This document shows positions 1-11,089 of a stretch of DNA of 64,000 nucleotides, in pieces. The notes below the pieces were generated by a model that was not told where the DNA came from, searched no databases, and was given only the letters and a program-made list of their open reading frames with translations. Each line of letters begins with the position of its first letter. Within the stretch, counting starts at the first letter, position 1. The translations under genes and the position numbers were made by a program. The DNA is taken from positions 548,193 through 612,192 of the forward strand of contig JAEVLN010000016.1 of assembly GCA_018350325.1 (NCBI GenBank). Direction: 5' to 3'. Origin of the DNA: Globodera rostochiensis. Its lineage: Eukaryota; Nematoda; Chromadorea; Rhabditida; Heteroderidae.

Positions 1-259
1 CCTTAAATTGTTTGCCCTCTCTCGAGGCCATTTCGTTCAGCTCCTCCAACTCGTCTATTAGCATCGGCAACATCAAAGTGCTCGCGCAGATGGCCACGGC
101 AGACAGAGCCAAAGAGGCCAGGACGAGCCGATAAACGGTCAAATCCCTAACATTCACGCGGCTCTCTTTCTCGGCATCTTCCGTCCAGTGCGATAATGAC
201 AAATGATGGGGAGGTGCCGTCGATAGGAAATGCCGAGAATGAATGGGAGAGGAGGGCAT
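1..259 (-). CDS. Cuticle collagen, N-terminal part (runs off the left edge)
   Basis: The minus strand reads open from an ATG at 259-257 to base 1, giving about 86 residues. After a 35-residue, His/Ser-rich cytoplasmic N-terminus comes VNVRDLTVYRLVLASLALSA and then a hydrophobic stretch ending in TLMLPMLIDELEEL. This Tyr-Arg plus membrane segment plus acidic helix is the layout of the nematode cuticle collagen N-terminal domain. Structural collagens of this class are made in the hypodermis, cleaved after the membrane anchor and assembled into the cuticle. The Gly-X-Y domain that would prove the call lies outside the window. No intron is visible in the part present. The start is the first in-frame ATG after upstream sequence with no clear coding signal. 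Confidence 0.75.
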   Translation of the reverse strand, partial: MPSSPIHSRHFLSTAPPHHLSLSHWTEDAEKESRVNVRDLTVYRLVLASLALSAVAICASTLMLPMLIDELEELNEMASREGKQFK

Positions 260-910
260 TGGCAATGACTGCGTAATCAGCTAATGAATGAGAACTGCAA
301 AAGTGAAGTTGGGAGGTTTAAAGCAACCACCCGCCCACCCACAACCCCGGCGGCGATGTTTTCGTCCATCCGCACACCGACCGGTCGTTGGCAGAACATC
401 CGGTGGTCACCACTCACTTTTCCTTCCTTTCCCTGCCGTCCGTCCCGTTTATCTGATCGCTTCCTTCAAGCAGAAACCCTCACTTAATTACTCTTATTGA
501 GTAATTAACCGTCCACTTTTGTTTTATCAGATTCTTGCAAAAGGAAATTACGTTTCTTTTTCCAAAAATTGAAAAAATTAGTCAAATAAGCTTTGTTAAG
601 CAATTTCTTTTTTTCATATAAAATAGAGCACTTTTTACGTTAAAAAGCCCATAAAAGTACGCTTTTTGCTACGCTCTTTTCTTTTTTAAATTTACATTTT
701 AATTGGAGTGGGTTTGTCTGACGGCGCCGATAAGCACCGGCTGGAAAAATTCTTAAAATGTTAACATTTTTGTTACATTTCACCCAAAATCTCTTTTTGG
801 TGAAATGAATTTCGCATATTTAAAATTGTTTTTCCTTCATCAATCAGAAAACAACGGATGCGAATTGTTGAAAAAATTCAAATGTTTAAGTTACGTTCAA
901 TTTCATTCTG
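260..910. other. Intergenic, upstream of the collagen
   Basis: AT-rich from about 500 on, with no convincing coding sequence. A degenerate copy of the dispersed GC hairpin core (ggcgccgataagcaccgg) lies near 723-740. The collagen promoter should lie at 260-500, but no specific motif can be named. Confidence 0.5.
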
Positions 911-1139
911 GGGCCTGGTGCTCGTCTTCGGGTTAACGGCTAAACCCGGGTTAACGGACCATTAAAAATGGGGTGCTCGTCTTTAACCCGAGTTAACTAA
1001 ACCCGGGTTAAATAAACTTGGGTTAAGCGTAAACCCGGGTTAAGAACCCAAAGACAGCACCCCGATCCTCTATCGTTAACCCAGGTTTAGGCCCATTAAC
1101 CCGAGTTTAGCACTTAACCCGAAGACGAGCACCAGGCCC
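911..1139. mobile_element. Short foldback element (MITE-like) with long terminal inverted repeats
   Basis: The ends are perfect inverted repeats of at least 26 bp, beginning GGGCCTGGTGCTCGTCTTCG on the left and ending in its complement on the right. Imperfect pairing continues inward through several AACCCGGGTTAA-like palindromes, so one strand could fold over most of the 229 bp. A CTG trinucleotide flanks both ends (908-910 and 1140-1142) and could be a 3-bp target duplication. There is no open reading frame. The GGGCCTG start and 3-bp duplication are reminiscent of PIF/Harbinger-type MITEs, but this is only a resemblance. Confidence 0.8.
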
Positions 1140-1306
1140 CTGTTCTATCCCAACAATTTTTGAATCTGTTCTGTCCTAGAGAATAAAAGGAACAAAAAAG
1201 GCTAACACTGATGGCGGGCGACACAAATGCAAAAAGAATGACAAAACACGGATTGTTAACAACAGCAGAAAGTTGTTGAGACTGTCTCTGATCGATTTTG
1301 TTACCG

Positions 1307-3654
1307 TTACGTCATCCCCGATCTTGTCAAGTTGTTCTGTAGCACAATGTCACAGGTTGCCCCGAACACAAACTCTGCACAAAAATGTCCGACTGTTCTG
1401 GACAATTCGACACGTCAAACCAAAACCGACCGATATTCATCGTGTCGGTGGCATTGGTAACATGGGCATAAATGTGCCGGTTCTTTTCCGGCTTATTCAC
1501 CTTTAAAACGTTTGACCACGGACCAACTGATCAGTCGATCACCGTACCAAACTCACATCCATAAACAGCTTCTTCATAAATTCCAACTGTTTGGGAATTG
1601 AAATAATGCAATTCCCAAATTCTGACCACTTACCGCTTCGGCGTACTGGTCGTCGTCGGTAATGTTTTTAGTCCGATCTAAAAAAGGTATTCCTTTGAAA
1701 GCTGATCACTAATCAAGGCAGACAACCTTCAAAGGTCGGATAGAACTTATGGAGGGGAACATGGCGTAATTTCTTTTCGAAAAGGTCCTTCTTGTTGAAG
1801 AAGAGTATGAACGAACTCTGACAGAGAGACTTTTTGTGATTACATTTTCAGAGGCGCGGGGAATAATTTTACGCGAATTAGGAACTGATTGAAGAACATG
1901 GCTCGAAACAGTTCAATGCTATCGTTCATTCGATTCTGAAAGGCAAAAGGAACTTTGGGGGCTCCTCCGCTTACAATGGACGGGTCCTCCTCCATAAACT
2001 GATCGTAGCAGGAAAGGGAGACCACGTAGAGAATGGCGGACACATTGTCTAACATCAAACAACAACAAATGCGTTAAAAACAGAGCTCCCACATCAAAAA
2101 GGAGGCAAAATTGGCCACTTTTAATGTTAGTCAATAAGGACAATAATTATATATTGTATATAAAGTTTATTTAATGAAAATAAATTGATTTTGAATTTCT
2201 GTACAGCCTTTCGCCTTGTAAATATCTGGAACCCGTGGCAGAGGCAATCGCCGCAGGGTCGAACGTTTATGTGCCAGAATTTTTTTGTTTGCTAAACAAT
2301 ATGCTCGCAAATTTTTAATTTGTTTTGTTATGATTAGTTAGTTTAAAAATTACTGAATAAAAACAGCTAATAGAAGACTAAACCTCCGCTTTGCTTAACC
2401 TCGACCCCCCCCCCCCCCCTCAGATTTGGGAGCCCTGGTTAAAAATGATTTGGCTGTGCGCACTGACCAAAGCAATGGATCCATTTGCGCCTCTCCGTCT
2501 TTTGCCCTCCCACATCGATCAGTCTTTATGGATAGATCAAACAATGAATCCACTTCATCCAACTAGAACCCGGACAATCGAGATTCTCGTCCCGAGATAC
2601 CTGTGCTCAAGTCCGGGCTCTAATTCCAACCAACCTGATGCTGAAGCGACGGAATCCAAACATAATCTTTGGAGCAAATGCAAATGCGGATGATAGTGTG
2701 AGTTTGTTGCCTCACCTCGTGCACTCCGGTTGTGGATGCCCGCGCGTAGATGACATCGACGGCGCTGGGCCGATAGTCGGTCACCAGAATGCGTTTGGAT
2801 TCGGCAAAAAGGCTGAGCTGGGAATGCTTTAAAGCTTTGAAAGAAAAGTCACTAGTTGGTGTTATCCGGGACGTAAAATTCGGTCAGCCGCTGACAGGCT
2901 TTGGTTACAGAGTTGTAGGTGATAAAATTGTGTATCTGAACAACTCAACATTCGGATGGTTTTTTGATGATTCGCTATTTGCTTGCCAGCTTGATCATGT
3001 TGTCATCGTCCAAGTCGAGGAATCTAAAGCGTAGCGGACAAACTATGGCCGAGTTGTGCCAACTTGGAAAACGAATAAGCAAATCTGTCCACCAAATCCC
3101 TCTCATTCGGCGGCACGGGAATGTGAAGCAGTGCGATGCCTCGGGCAATGTAGTGCAAAGAGCCGATGTAGTTGGTGTAAAGCATATACCTGCCGCGAAT
3201 AATTACAAATTGCCCCAAGCACTGAACCCCCCCCCCCCACCACCTGTAATTGATCAACTCCGTCTCGCTGAACCCGTTGGTGTGCAAAATTCTAAATTTA
3301 ACCACTTTTGAGACTTTGTCCATCTGCCCACCTCATTTGCTTAACAATGGTGGATTTTCCTGAGTCGGCGCTGCCCAAGATGAGTATTTTGACCATTTTT
3401 CTCCTAAATGTTGCATTTATCGTCCGAATTTTCCACCTTCCCAGCAGCCAGATTCGGATACCATGAGGGTCGGTTAAGGGTTGGAATCGATCGCTATGTG
3501 CCGGACATACCAAACCAGAAAATTGAACCAGGAAAGATCTACAGAACCCAACTAACCCTTCAATACGGTCTCTGTTCAGATCAGACTCAATCTGATTATT
3601 CCTGTCGATGGCCTCTTCAGATGCCTTCTCTCCTTTGCACAAACTTGAGCCCAT
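1307..3654 (-). CDS. Heterotrimeric G-protein alpha subunit (15 exons, 361 residues)
   Basis: Exons (minus): 3654-3557, 3403-3332, 3291-3244, 3189-3064, 3023-2987, 2935-2909, 2826-2716, 2666-2635, 2523-2468, 2048-1873, 1817-1727, 1677-1634, 1586-1557, 1500-1431, 1374-1307. All phases agree and total 361 codons plus stop, normal for the family. It binds GTP and couples seven-helix receptors to effectors at the plasma membrane. The MGSSLC start offers Gly2 for myristoylation and Cys6 for palmitoylation. The P-loop is GSADSGKST, switch I has RASTTG, switch II DVGGQKTERRKWIHCF, then NKKD and TNATDT (usually TCAT). A 15-residue insert follows YDQFMEEDPS. Helical-domain exons 5-7 are divergent and least certain. 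Intron 5 uses a GC donor (CTG|GCAAGC). The C-terminus, RSGMT, lacks the pertussis-toxin cysteine of Gi/o. The start resembles C. elegans ODR-3, but no subtype is claimed. Confidence 0.9.
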
Positions 3655-3820
3655 TCGGCGGGTGAACGACTAATCTCATTAAAAATGCGTTGAAAAGAAA
3701 TATGAAAGACAGAACATTCTAAACATCACATATGTACAAGCAGATGAACTCAAATAATCGTTTGGCGAGACGCCGGGCGGGGGGGGGGGGAGGGGGGGAG
3801 GGGAGGGGCGGCGGCGATCG
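3655..3820. other. 5' flank of the G-alpha gene with a G-run
   Basis: Between the G-alpha start and the next array lies AT-rich sequence ending in a tract of about 35 bases that is almost all G (3779-3818). No gene is seen. The acceptor-like ATTAG 16 nt upstream of the G-alpha ATG could receive a spliced leader. Confidence 0.4.
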
Positions 3821-4462
3821 TTTCAGTGCCCACACTTCAGTGCCGGTACACTTCAGTGCCCACACTTCAGTGCCGGTACACTTCAGTGCCCACACTTCAG
3901 TGCCGGTACACTTCAGTGCCAGCACACTTCAGTGCCGGTACACTTCAGTGCCGGTACACTTCAGTGCCAGCACACTTCAGTGCCGGTACACTTCAGTGCC
4001 GGTACACTTCAGTGCCAGCACACTTCAGTGCCGGTACACTTCAGTGCCAGCACACTTCAGTGCCAGCACACTTCAGTGCCGGTACACTTCAGTGCCAGCA
4101 CACTTCAGTGCCGGTACACTTCAGTGCCGGTACACTTCAGTGCCAGCACACTTCAGTGCCGGTACACTTCAGTGCCAGCACACTTCAGTGCCGGTACACT
4201 TCAGTGCCCACACTTCAGTGCCGGTACACTTCAGTGCCAGCACACTTCAGTGCCGGTACACTTCAGTGCCAGCACACTTCAGTGCCGGTACACTTCAGTG
4301 CCGGTACACTTCAGTGCCAGCACACTTCAGTGCCGGTACACTTCAGTGCCAGCACACTTCAGTGCCGGTACACTTCAGTGCCAGCACACTTCAGTGCCGG
4401 TACACTTCAGTGCCGGTACACTTCAGTGCCAGCACACTTCAGTGCCGGTACACTTCAGTGCC
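3821..4462. repeat. 16-bp minisatellite array (about 40 units)
   Basis: Head-to-tail copies of CACTTCAGTGCCGGTA alternate irregularly with CACTTCAGTGCCAGCA, plus a few 14-bp versions CACTTCAGTGCCCA near the left end. The conserved CACTTCAGTG is itself close to palindromic. All three plus-strand frames are open through most of it because the units contain no stop; this reflects the repeat, not coding. The array is intergenic, upstream of the G-alpha gene. Confidence 0.95.
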
Positions 4463-4889
4463 AACATTTTTTTCTGAAAAAATGCAGGAATCGCGTGCAA
4501 TCAGATCAATATTTTGATTCCGCTTAAATTAGAAATAAAGCAAATAAGGTCTAATTTCAAAAACTTTGTCATGAACTTTTAAAATTGAGAATTCAACATT
4601 TTGAATCTTTTTACAAATTGTATTTTTGTAGCAATGGAGGAATATTCAATCCATAAGAAGCAAAAACGATAAAATTAGAGCCCGGCGAGATCGAGATCCC
4701 GACCGAGACTCGTTTTTTAGTAACAAATGCATTTATGATCAAAATCGGACAAAAGCCTAAGCCTAACGAACCCCAAGCCAGGGTGGCTTAGGCCTAAGCC
4801 TAACGAACACCTAAGCTCTTTTGAAATTTAAGGATAAAAACGAGTTGATTAAAAAACGAGTTGGTGTATTTAAAAATATTATTGGTTAA
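4463..4889. other. AT-rich spacer between two arrays
   Basis: No gene. A small duplicated motif, gcctaagcctaacgaac, occurs near 4755 and again near 4790, around a short inverted repeat (aagccagggtggctta). Confidence 0.5.
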
Positions 4890-7800
4890 GGGGGGGAGGT
4901 GAGGGGAGGGGGGGGCGGGGGAGGGGAGGGGAGGGGGGGAGGTGAGGGGAGGGGGGGGGGCGGGGGAGGTGAGGGGATGGGAAGGGAGGGGAGGTGAGGA
5001 GAGGGGGGGGGGCGGGGGAGGGGAGGGGAGGGGGGGAGGTGAGGTGAGGGGAGGGGGGGGCGGGGGAGGTGAAGGGAGGAGGGGGGAGGGGAGGGAAGGG
5101 GGGGAAGGGGGGGGGAGGTGAGGGGATGGGAAGGGAGGGGGGGGGGGAGGTGAGGGGAGGGGGGGCGGGGGTGGGGAGGGGGGGCGGGGGTGGGGAGGTG
5201 GGGAGGTGAGGGGAGGAGGGGGGAGGGGGGGGGCGGGGGAGGGGAGGGGAGGGGGGGACGTGAGGGGAGGGGGGGCGGGGGAGGTGAGGGGATGGGAAGG
5301 GAGGGGAGGTGAGGGGAGGTGAGGGGAGGGGGGGGGAGGGGGGGAGGGGAGGTGAGGGGAGGGGGGGGGAGGGGGGGAGGGGAGGGGAGGGGAGGGGAGG
5401 GGGGGAGGTGAGGTGAGGGGAGGGAGGGGGCGGGGGAAGGGAGGGGGGGGGCGGGGGAGGTGAGGGGAGGAGGGGGGAGGGGAGGGAAGGGGGGGGGAAG
5501 GGGGGGGGGAGGTGAGGGGATGGGAAGGGAGGGGGGGGGGAGGTGAGGGGAGGGGGGGCGGGGGTGGGGAGGGGGGGCGGGGAGGTGAGGGGAGGAGGGG
5601 GGGAGGTGAGGGGAGGAGGGGGGAGGGGAGGGAAGGGGATGGGAAGGGGGGGGGGGGGAGGTGAGGGGAGGGGGGGGCGGGGGAGGGGAGGGGAGGGGGG
5701 GACGTGAGGGGGGGCGGGGGAGGTGAGGGGATGGGAAGGGAGGGGAGGTGAGGGGAGGTGAGGGGAGGGGGGGGGAGGGGGGGAGGGGAGGGGGGGGAGG
5801 GGAGGGGAGGGGGGGGAGGTGAGGGGAGGGGGGGCGAGGGGAGGGGGGGAGGTGAGGGGAGGGGGGGGGGCGGGGGAAGGGAGGGGGGGGGGCGGGGGAG
5901 GTGAGGGGAGGAGGGGGGAGGTGAGGGGAGGAGGGGGGAGGTGAGGGGAGGAGGGGGGAGGGGAGGGAAGGGGGGGGGAGGTGAGGGGATGGGAAGGGAG
6001 GGGGGGGGGGAGGTGAGGGGAGGGGGGGCGGGGGTGGAGAGGGGGGGCGGGGGTGGGGAGGGGGGGAGGTGAGGGGAGGAGGGGGGAGGGGAGGGAAGGG
6101 GATGGGAAGGGGGGGGGAGGTGAGGGGAGGGGGGGCGGGGGAGGGGAGGGGAGGGGGGGAGGTGAGGGGAGGGTGGGGCGGGGGAGGTGAGGGGATGGGA
6201 AGGGAGGGGAGGTGAGGGGAGGGGGGGGGGGCGGGGGAGGGGAGGGGAGGGGAGGGGGGGAGATGAGGTGAGGGGAGGGGGGGGGGGCGGGGGAAGGGAG
6301 GGGGGGCGGGGGAGGTGAGGGGAGGAGGGGGGAGGGGAGGGAAGGGGATGGGAAGGGGGGGGGAGGTGAGGGGATGGGAAGGGAGGGGGGGGGGGGGGAG
6401 GTGAGGGGAGGGGGGGCGGGGGTGGGGAGGGGGGGCGGGGGTGGGGGGGGGGGGAGGTGAGGGGAGGAGGGGGGAGGGGAGGGAAGGGGATGGGAAGGGG
6501 GGGGGAGGTGAGGGGAGGGGGGGGCGGGGGAGGTGAGGGGATGGGAAGGGAGGGGAGGGGGGGGGGGCGGGGGAGGGGAGGGGAGGGGGGGACGTGAGGG
6601 GAGGGGGGGCGGGGGATGTGAGGGGATGGGAAGGGAGGGGAGGTGAGGGGAGGTGAGGGGAGGGGGGGGGGGGAGGGGGGGAGGGGAGGGGAGGGGAGGG
6701 GAGGGGAGGGGAGGGGAGGGGAGGGGGGGAGGTGAGGGGAGGGGGGGGAGGGGGGGAGGGGAGGGGGGGAGGTGAGGGGAGGGGGGGGGGCGGGGGAAGG
6801 GAGGGGGGGGGCGGGGGAGGTGAGGGGAGGAGGGGGGAGGGGGGGGGAGGTGAGGGGATGGGAAGGGAGGGGGGGGGCGGGGGAGGTGAGGGGAGGAGGG
6901 GGGAGGGGGGGGGAGGTGAGGGGATGGGAAGGGAGGGGGGGGAGGTGAGGGGAGGGGGGGCGGGGGTGGGGAGGGGGGAGGTGAGGGGAGGAGGGGGGAG
7001 GGGAGGGAAGGGGATGGGAAGGGGGGGGGGAGGTGAGGGGAGGGGGGGCGGGGGTGGGGAGGGGGGGAGGTGAGGGGAGGAGGGGGGAGGGGAGGGAAGG
7101 GGATGGGAAGGGGGGGGGGGGGTGAGGGGAGGGGGGGGGCGGGGGAGGGGAGGGGAGGGGGGGGGAGGGGGGGAGGGGAGGGGGGGAGGTGAGGGGAGGG
7201 GGGGGGGAGCGGGGGAAGGGAGGGGGGGGGCGGGGGAGGTGAGGGGAGGAGGGGGGAGGGGGGGGGAGGTGAGGGGATGGGAAGGGAGGGGGGGGGAGGT
7301 GAGGGGAGGGGGGGCGGGGGTGGGGAGGGGGGGAGGTGAGGGGAGGAGGGGGGAGGGGAGGGAAGGGGATGGGAAGGGGGGGGGGGGGAGGTGAGGGGAG
7401 GGGGGGGGCGGGGGAGGGGAGGGGAGGGGAGGGGGGGAGGTGAGGGGAGGGGGGGGCGGGGGAGGTGAGGGGATGGGAAGGGAGGGGAGGTGAGGGGAGG
7501 GGGGGGGGCGGGGGAGGGGAGGGGAGGGGGGGGCGGGGGAGGGGAGGGGAGGGGGGGACGTGAGGGGAGGGGGGGCGGGGGAGGTGAGGGGATGGGAAGG
7601 GAGGGGAGGTGAGGGGAGGTGAGGGGAGGGGGGGGGAGGGGAGGGGAGGGGAGGGGAGGGGAGGGGAGGGGAGGGGAGGGGAGGGGAGGGGAGGGGAGGG
7701 GAGGGGAGGGGGGGAGGGGAGGGGAGGGGGGGCGAGGGGAGGGGGGGAGGTGAGGGGAGGGGGGGGGGCGGGGGAAGGGAGGGGGGGCGGGGGAGGTGAG

Positions 7801-8703
7801 GGGAGGAGGGGGGAGGGGAGGGAAGGGGGGGGGAAGGGGGGGGAGGTGAGGGGATGGGAAGGGAGGGGGGGGGGGAGGTGAGGGGAGGGGGGGCGGGGGT
7901 GGGGAGGGGGGGCGGGGGTGGGGAGGGGGGGAGGTGAGGGGAGGAGGGGGGAGGGGAGGGAAGGGGATGGGAAGGGGGGAGAGGTGAGGGGAGGGGGGGG
8001 GGCGGGGGAGGGGAGGGGAGGGGGGGAGGTGAGGGGAGGGGGGGCGGGGGAGGTGAGGGGATGGGAAAGGAGGGGAGGTGAGGGGAGGGCGGGGGGGCGG
8101 GGGAGGGGAGGGGAGGGGGGGAGGTGAGGGGAGGAGGGGGGAGGGGAGGGAAGGGGATGGGAAGGGGGGAGAGGTGAGGGGAGGGGGGGGGCGGGGGAGG
8201 GGAGGGGAGGGGGGGAGGTGAGGGGAGGGGGGGCGGGGGAGGTGAGGGGATGGGAAAGGAGGGGAGGTGAGGGGAGGGGGGGGCGGGGGAGGGGAGGGGA
8301 GGGGGGGAGGTGAGGGGAGGGAGGGGGGGGGAGGGAGGTGAGGGGAGGGGGGGGGGGGGAAGGGGGGGGAAGGGGATGGGAAGGGGGGAGAGGTGAGGGG
8401 AGGGGGGGGGCGGGGGAGGGGAGGGGAGGGGGGGAGGTGAGGGGAGGAGGGGGGAGGGGAGGGAAGGGGATGGGAAGGGGGGAGAGGTGAGGGGAGGGGG
8501 GGGGCGGGGGAGGGGAGGGGAGGGGGGGAGGTGAGGGGAGGGGGGGCGGGGGAGGTGAGGGGATGGGAAAGGAGGGGAGGTGAGGGGAGGGGGGGGGGGG
8601 GGGCGGGGGAGGGGAGGGGAGGGGGGGAGGTGAGGGGAGGGAGGGGGGGGGAGGGAGGTGAGGGGAGGGGGGGGGGGGGAAGGGGGGGGAAGGGGGGGGG
8701 GGT
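4890..8703. repeat. 3.8-kb G-rich (homopurine) minisatellite
   Basis: The plus strand is almost pure G and A with sparse T and C: GGGGAGG, GAGGTGAGGGGA, ATGGGAAGGGAGGGG and GGGGGGCGGGGG blocks, repeated in changing order. Larger blocks recur every few hundred bases, so there is higher-order structure. Runs of at least three G are nearly continuous, giving very high G-quadruplex and triplex potential. Two minus-strand frames stay open for over 1,280 codons (Pro/Ser/Leu only); these are by-products of composition. Copy number is likely to vary and be misassembled. Confidence 0.95.
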
Positions 8704-9077
8704 GGTTGGTGCCGATGGTTCCCCCGCCTTCCCTCAACTCGCCCCTCAAACAAATCCCTCCGATTTACATCTTTTTAACCTGCCATTCCTCACGAGAATT
8801 CATTTCTCCGCCCACTTTTAATTGACACCATCAAACACTTTCCCCGAGGAACAAGTCGGCATAGCAACAATCGCTTAACAATGCCATGACAATAATGGGA
8901 GAGGGGGAAAAGGGATACCCTCGGCGGGGCGATTCGAAAAGAGGGAATTGGTGCAAAAAGTGCCGAACATAAAGTGCCACGATGATTAATACAATATGAC
9001 GGCACATACCCAAATTTTTACGCCCAAATGTATCCATTGGACGCCCGTCAGGCCATTATTATTCCATTCATTCGCTT
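8704..9077. other. 3' flank of the membrane-protein gene, no feature
   Basis: Ordinary-composition sequence between the G-rich array and the stop of the minus-strand gene that follows. Short open frames exist on the minus strand but have no recognisable domain or consistent splice sites. Confidence 0.4.
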
Positions 9078-10286
9078 TCAGTTGCTCTTGGCCCAATGAT
9101 TTGTTGCGCTTGTCGTTTGGTCAGAACGCTGTTCCAAAAGATAGAAAAGATAGGCGGAGACGGCACAAAGGATGGCGAACAGAAAGAGGAACAGTCCGAT
9201 CAGAGCGCCGCGAGGGTCGAAAGGATTAAATGGGAAAAACAATTTGTAAACGAATGGCAATCGTTTGTTTTTTACGTTGTAAGCATGACCAGTTCATTCA
9301 GAAAAAAAGGATTATATTTGAAGCATGGGAAGAAGCACTCACTTCTCAGGAACCAATTTCGGTAGTAAAAGTGCTGCACGTAGCTGAACAATGACAAATG
9401 CTTGGTCGTGGCTTCCTTTTCTCTTACGAATACTCGCGGATCCGTTCCGCGTTGGTCAGCTGTGGACACGGGCGAATAACGTCAAAAGCATCTGCCATGC
9501 CGTTCTGCTGCTGCCGTTGTTCGATCAGTGCCACCCGTACAAAGTTTGAGCTGACATTGGCAACTGTCTCGTGCACCTTCCAATCAATTCAACCGGATGC
9601 TAATCTCAGATACAATGCCAACGCACGTGGTCGTCCCCGCCGACTTCGCCTCCCCTCGGCGGCACAATTTTTGTTTCTCTCATCCCGTCGAACTGAAGCC
9701 GAACATTCCGGAAGTGGATCCGAGTCCGAGCTAACATTCGATTCAGCTCCTCCACGAACTCATCATCGTTGTGCCCACCTCAATTCAAATTCGGCATTGT
9801 CTCTCACCAGTCAACGAACTGTTACGCCGTTCGAAATCGGTGACCACAAAAATGTAGCGTCCGATTTGGTCGCCCTCTTCCGGCGGGTCCCCTCCAATTC
9901 CCTTTTTCCCATCGTTCATAACCCATTTCGTCCCGTTCATATTCTCCACCGCCAACTCAACGATGCTTTTCCATTGGCCAAGTCGGGACTGGCGCTCCAA
10001 AGCGGTAAATTTTAATTGATCCAACGTAGAAAAGATGAAAGTTAGTTCATTCATTCTGCCACGATACGGTATCAAACCATTTTGTCGAGGGTTGGAAGCA
10101 AAATTGGATCAGAGAGTGGCACAAAAGTGCCATTCTTGGTGAGGAATTGTAGCTGGATTTGGTCGTGGAGGTACCAGCGACAGCCGGAGAGCATTGAGTG
10201 GACAATTCCTTTCAGAAGCGGAAGTTGGACGAAGCGATCGCTGAGCAAAGGGACGAGAAGAATATGCCAGCGAGAGCAATTGCCAA
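9078..10286 (-). CDS. Unidentified protein with one C-terminal membrane segment (5' end unresolved)
   Basis: Consistent minus exons: 10286-10078, 9994-9826, 9778-9627, 9576-9428, 9383-9343, then a last exon of about 190 bp ending at the TGA at 9080-9078. The product has CRWYLHDQIQLQF near the start, a mixed polar region (IGRYIFVVTDFERRG, FVEELNRMLARTR), and a C-terminal KLFFPFNPFDPRG followed by about 24 hydrophobic residues and a short polar tail. A single C-terminal anchor suggests a tail-anchored or type II topology. I do not recognise the family. Two oddities: earlier exons probably exist at 10.3-10.5 kb, where FLSNVLRSIAVN is followed by a GTGAGT donor, and no AG lies between the GTGAGT donor at 9342 and the membrane exon. 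Confidence 0.6.
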
Positions 10287-10526
10287 CTGAGAGTTGGTTA
10301 TTTACTATTACTAATGAATAAACCGGTAGCGATGCCCGTCACCTCGACTCATTCCTCTGAAGTCTATTGAGTCTTTGGGACGAACACCGATCATTCAAAT
10401 AATTGATAGCACTCACATTCACAGCAATAGAACGCAAAACATTGGACAGAAAAGACCAAAAAGGGGAAGAGGAAAAGATGGTGGAGGGGAAATGGCATGT
10501 CCCCAAGGAGAAAGATTGAATTTGGT

Positions 10527-10672
10527 TGAATTGAATTGGATGTGATTGGATTGAATTGGATGTGATTGGATTGAATTGGATGTGATTGGATTGAATTGGA
10601 TGTGATTGGATTGAATTGGATGTGATTGGATTGAATTGGATGTGAATGGATTGAATTGGATGTGATTGGATT
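10527..10672. repeat. 20-bp tandem repeat (about 7 copies)
   Basis: Units of TTGGATTGAATTGGATGTGA in tandem, with one TGTGAATGGA variant. A G-rich tract follows at 10704-10735. It lies upstream of, or in an early intron of, the minus-strand membrane-protein gene. Confidence 0.9.
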
Positions 10673-11089
10673 GTGGGGTGTGCATGCACAAAGGACGGAG
10701 TTAGTGGGGGGGGGGGATGAGGGGGGGGGGGGGAGATGAGCGGAAGATTTGCATAAATGGAGGAGAGAAACATTCTTTTGATCAAGTGACTGACAAGTTG
10801 CGGGGTGTTAGTTAAATTTGTACAAAAAATGTTTAACATCAAATCCTACTCTCTCATCCGACCGTTGCGCACCTGTCGAATTTCGCGTTTCCGTATCAAT
10901 GCCATCCTTCACAATCCATCATTCGGATTCGGAATATCAACTCCGTCCGCCCGTCCACCACCAATTTGGAGCATTACCCGCCCCTTCGCCTACTCCCCCC
11001 CCCAGCACTCATTTATTATGTGTTACACCACCATTTGAACAACGCCTTCTTACCAAATTGGCCAGAGTAAAAACAACAAACAAACTCCG

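Noticed and set aside
3732..4527. Three overlapping plus-strand frames of 181-261 codons
   Set aside because: They are the 16-bp array read in all three frames; the unit merely lacks stops.
4800..8753. Open frames of 1,317 and 1,287 codons on the minus strand (Pro/Ser/Leu-rich)
   Set aside because: They coincide exactly with the G-rich array, both frames are open at once, and the composition is dictated by the repeat; no start context or splice pattern.
9778..9826. Ultrashort introns of 26-29 nt (also near 52150 and 52270)
   Set aside because: Shifting to an upstream donor or downstream acceptor gives 45-49-nt introns that keep frame and improve the EB and membrane-protein alignments.
9398..10015. 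205-codon plus-strand frame
   Set aside because: Antisense to the minus-strand membrane-protein exons, which have consistent splice phases; the plus frame has no domain.
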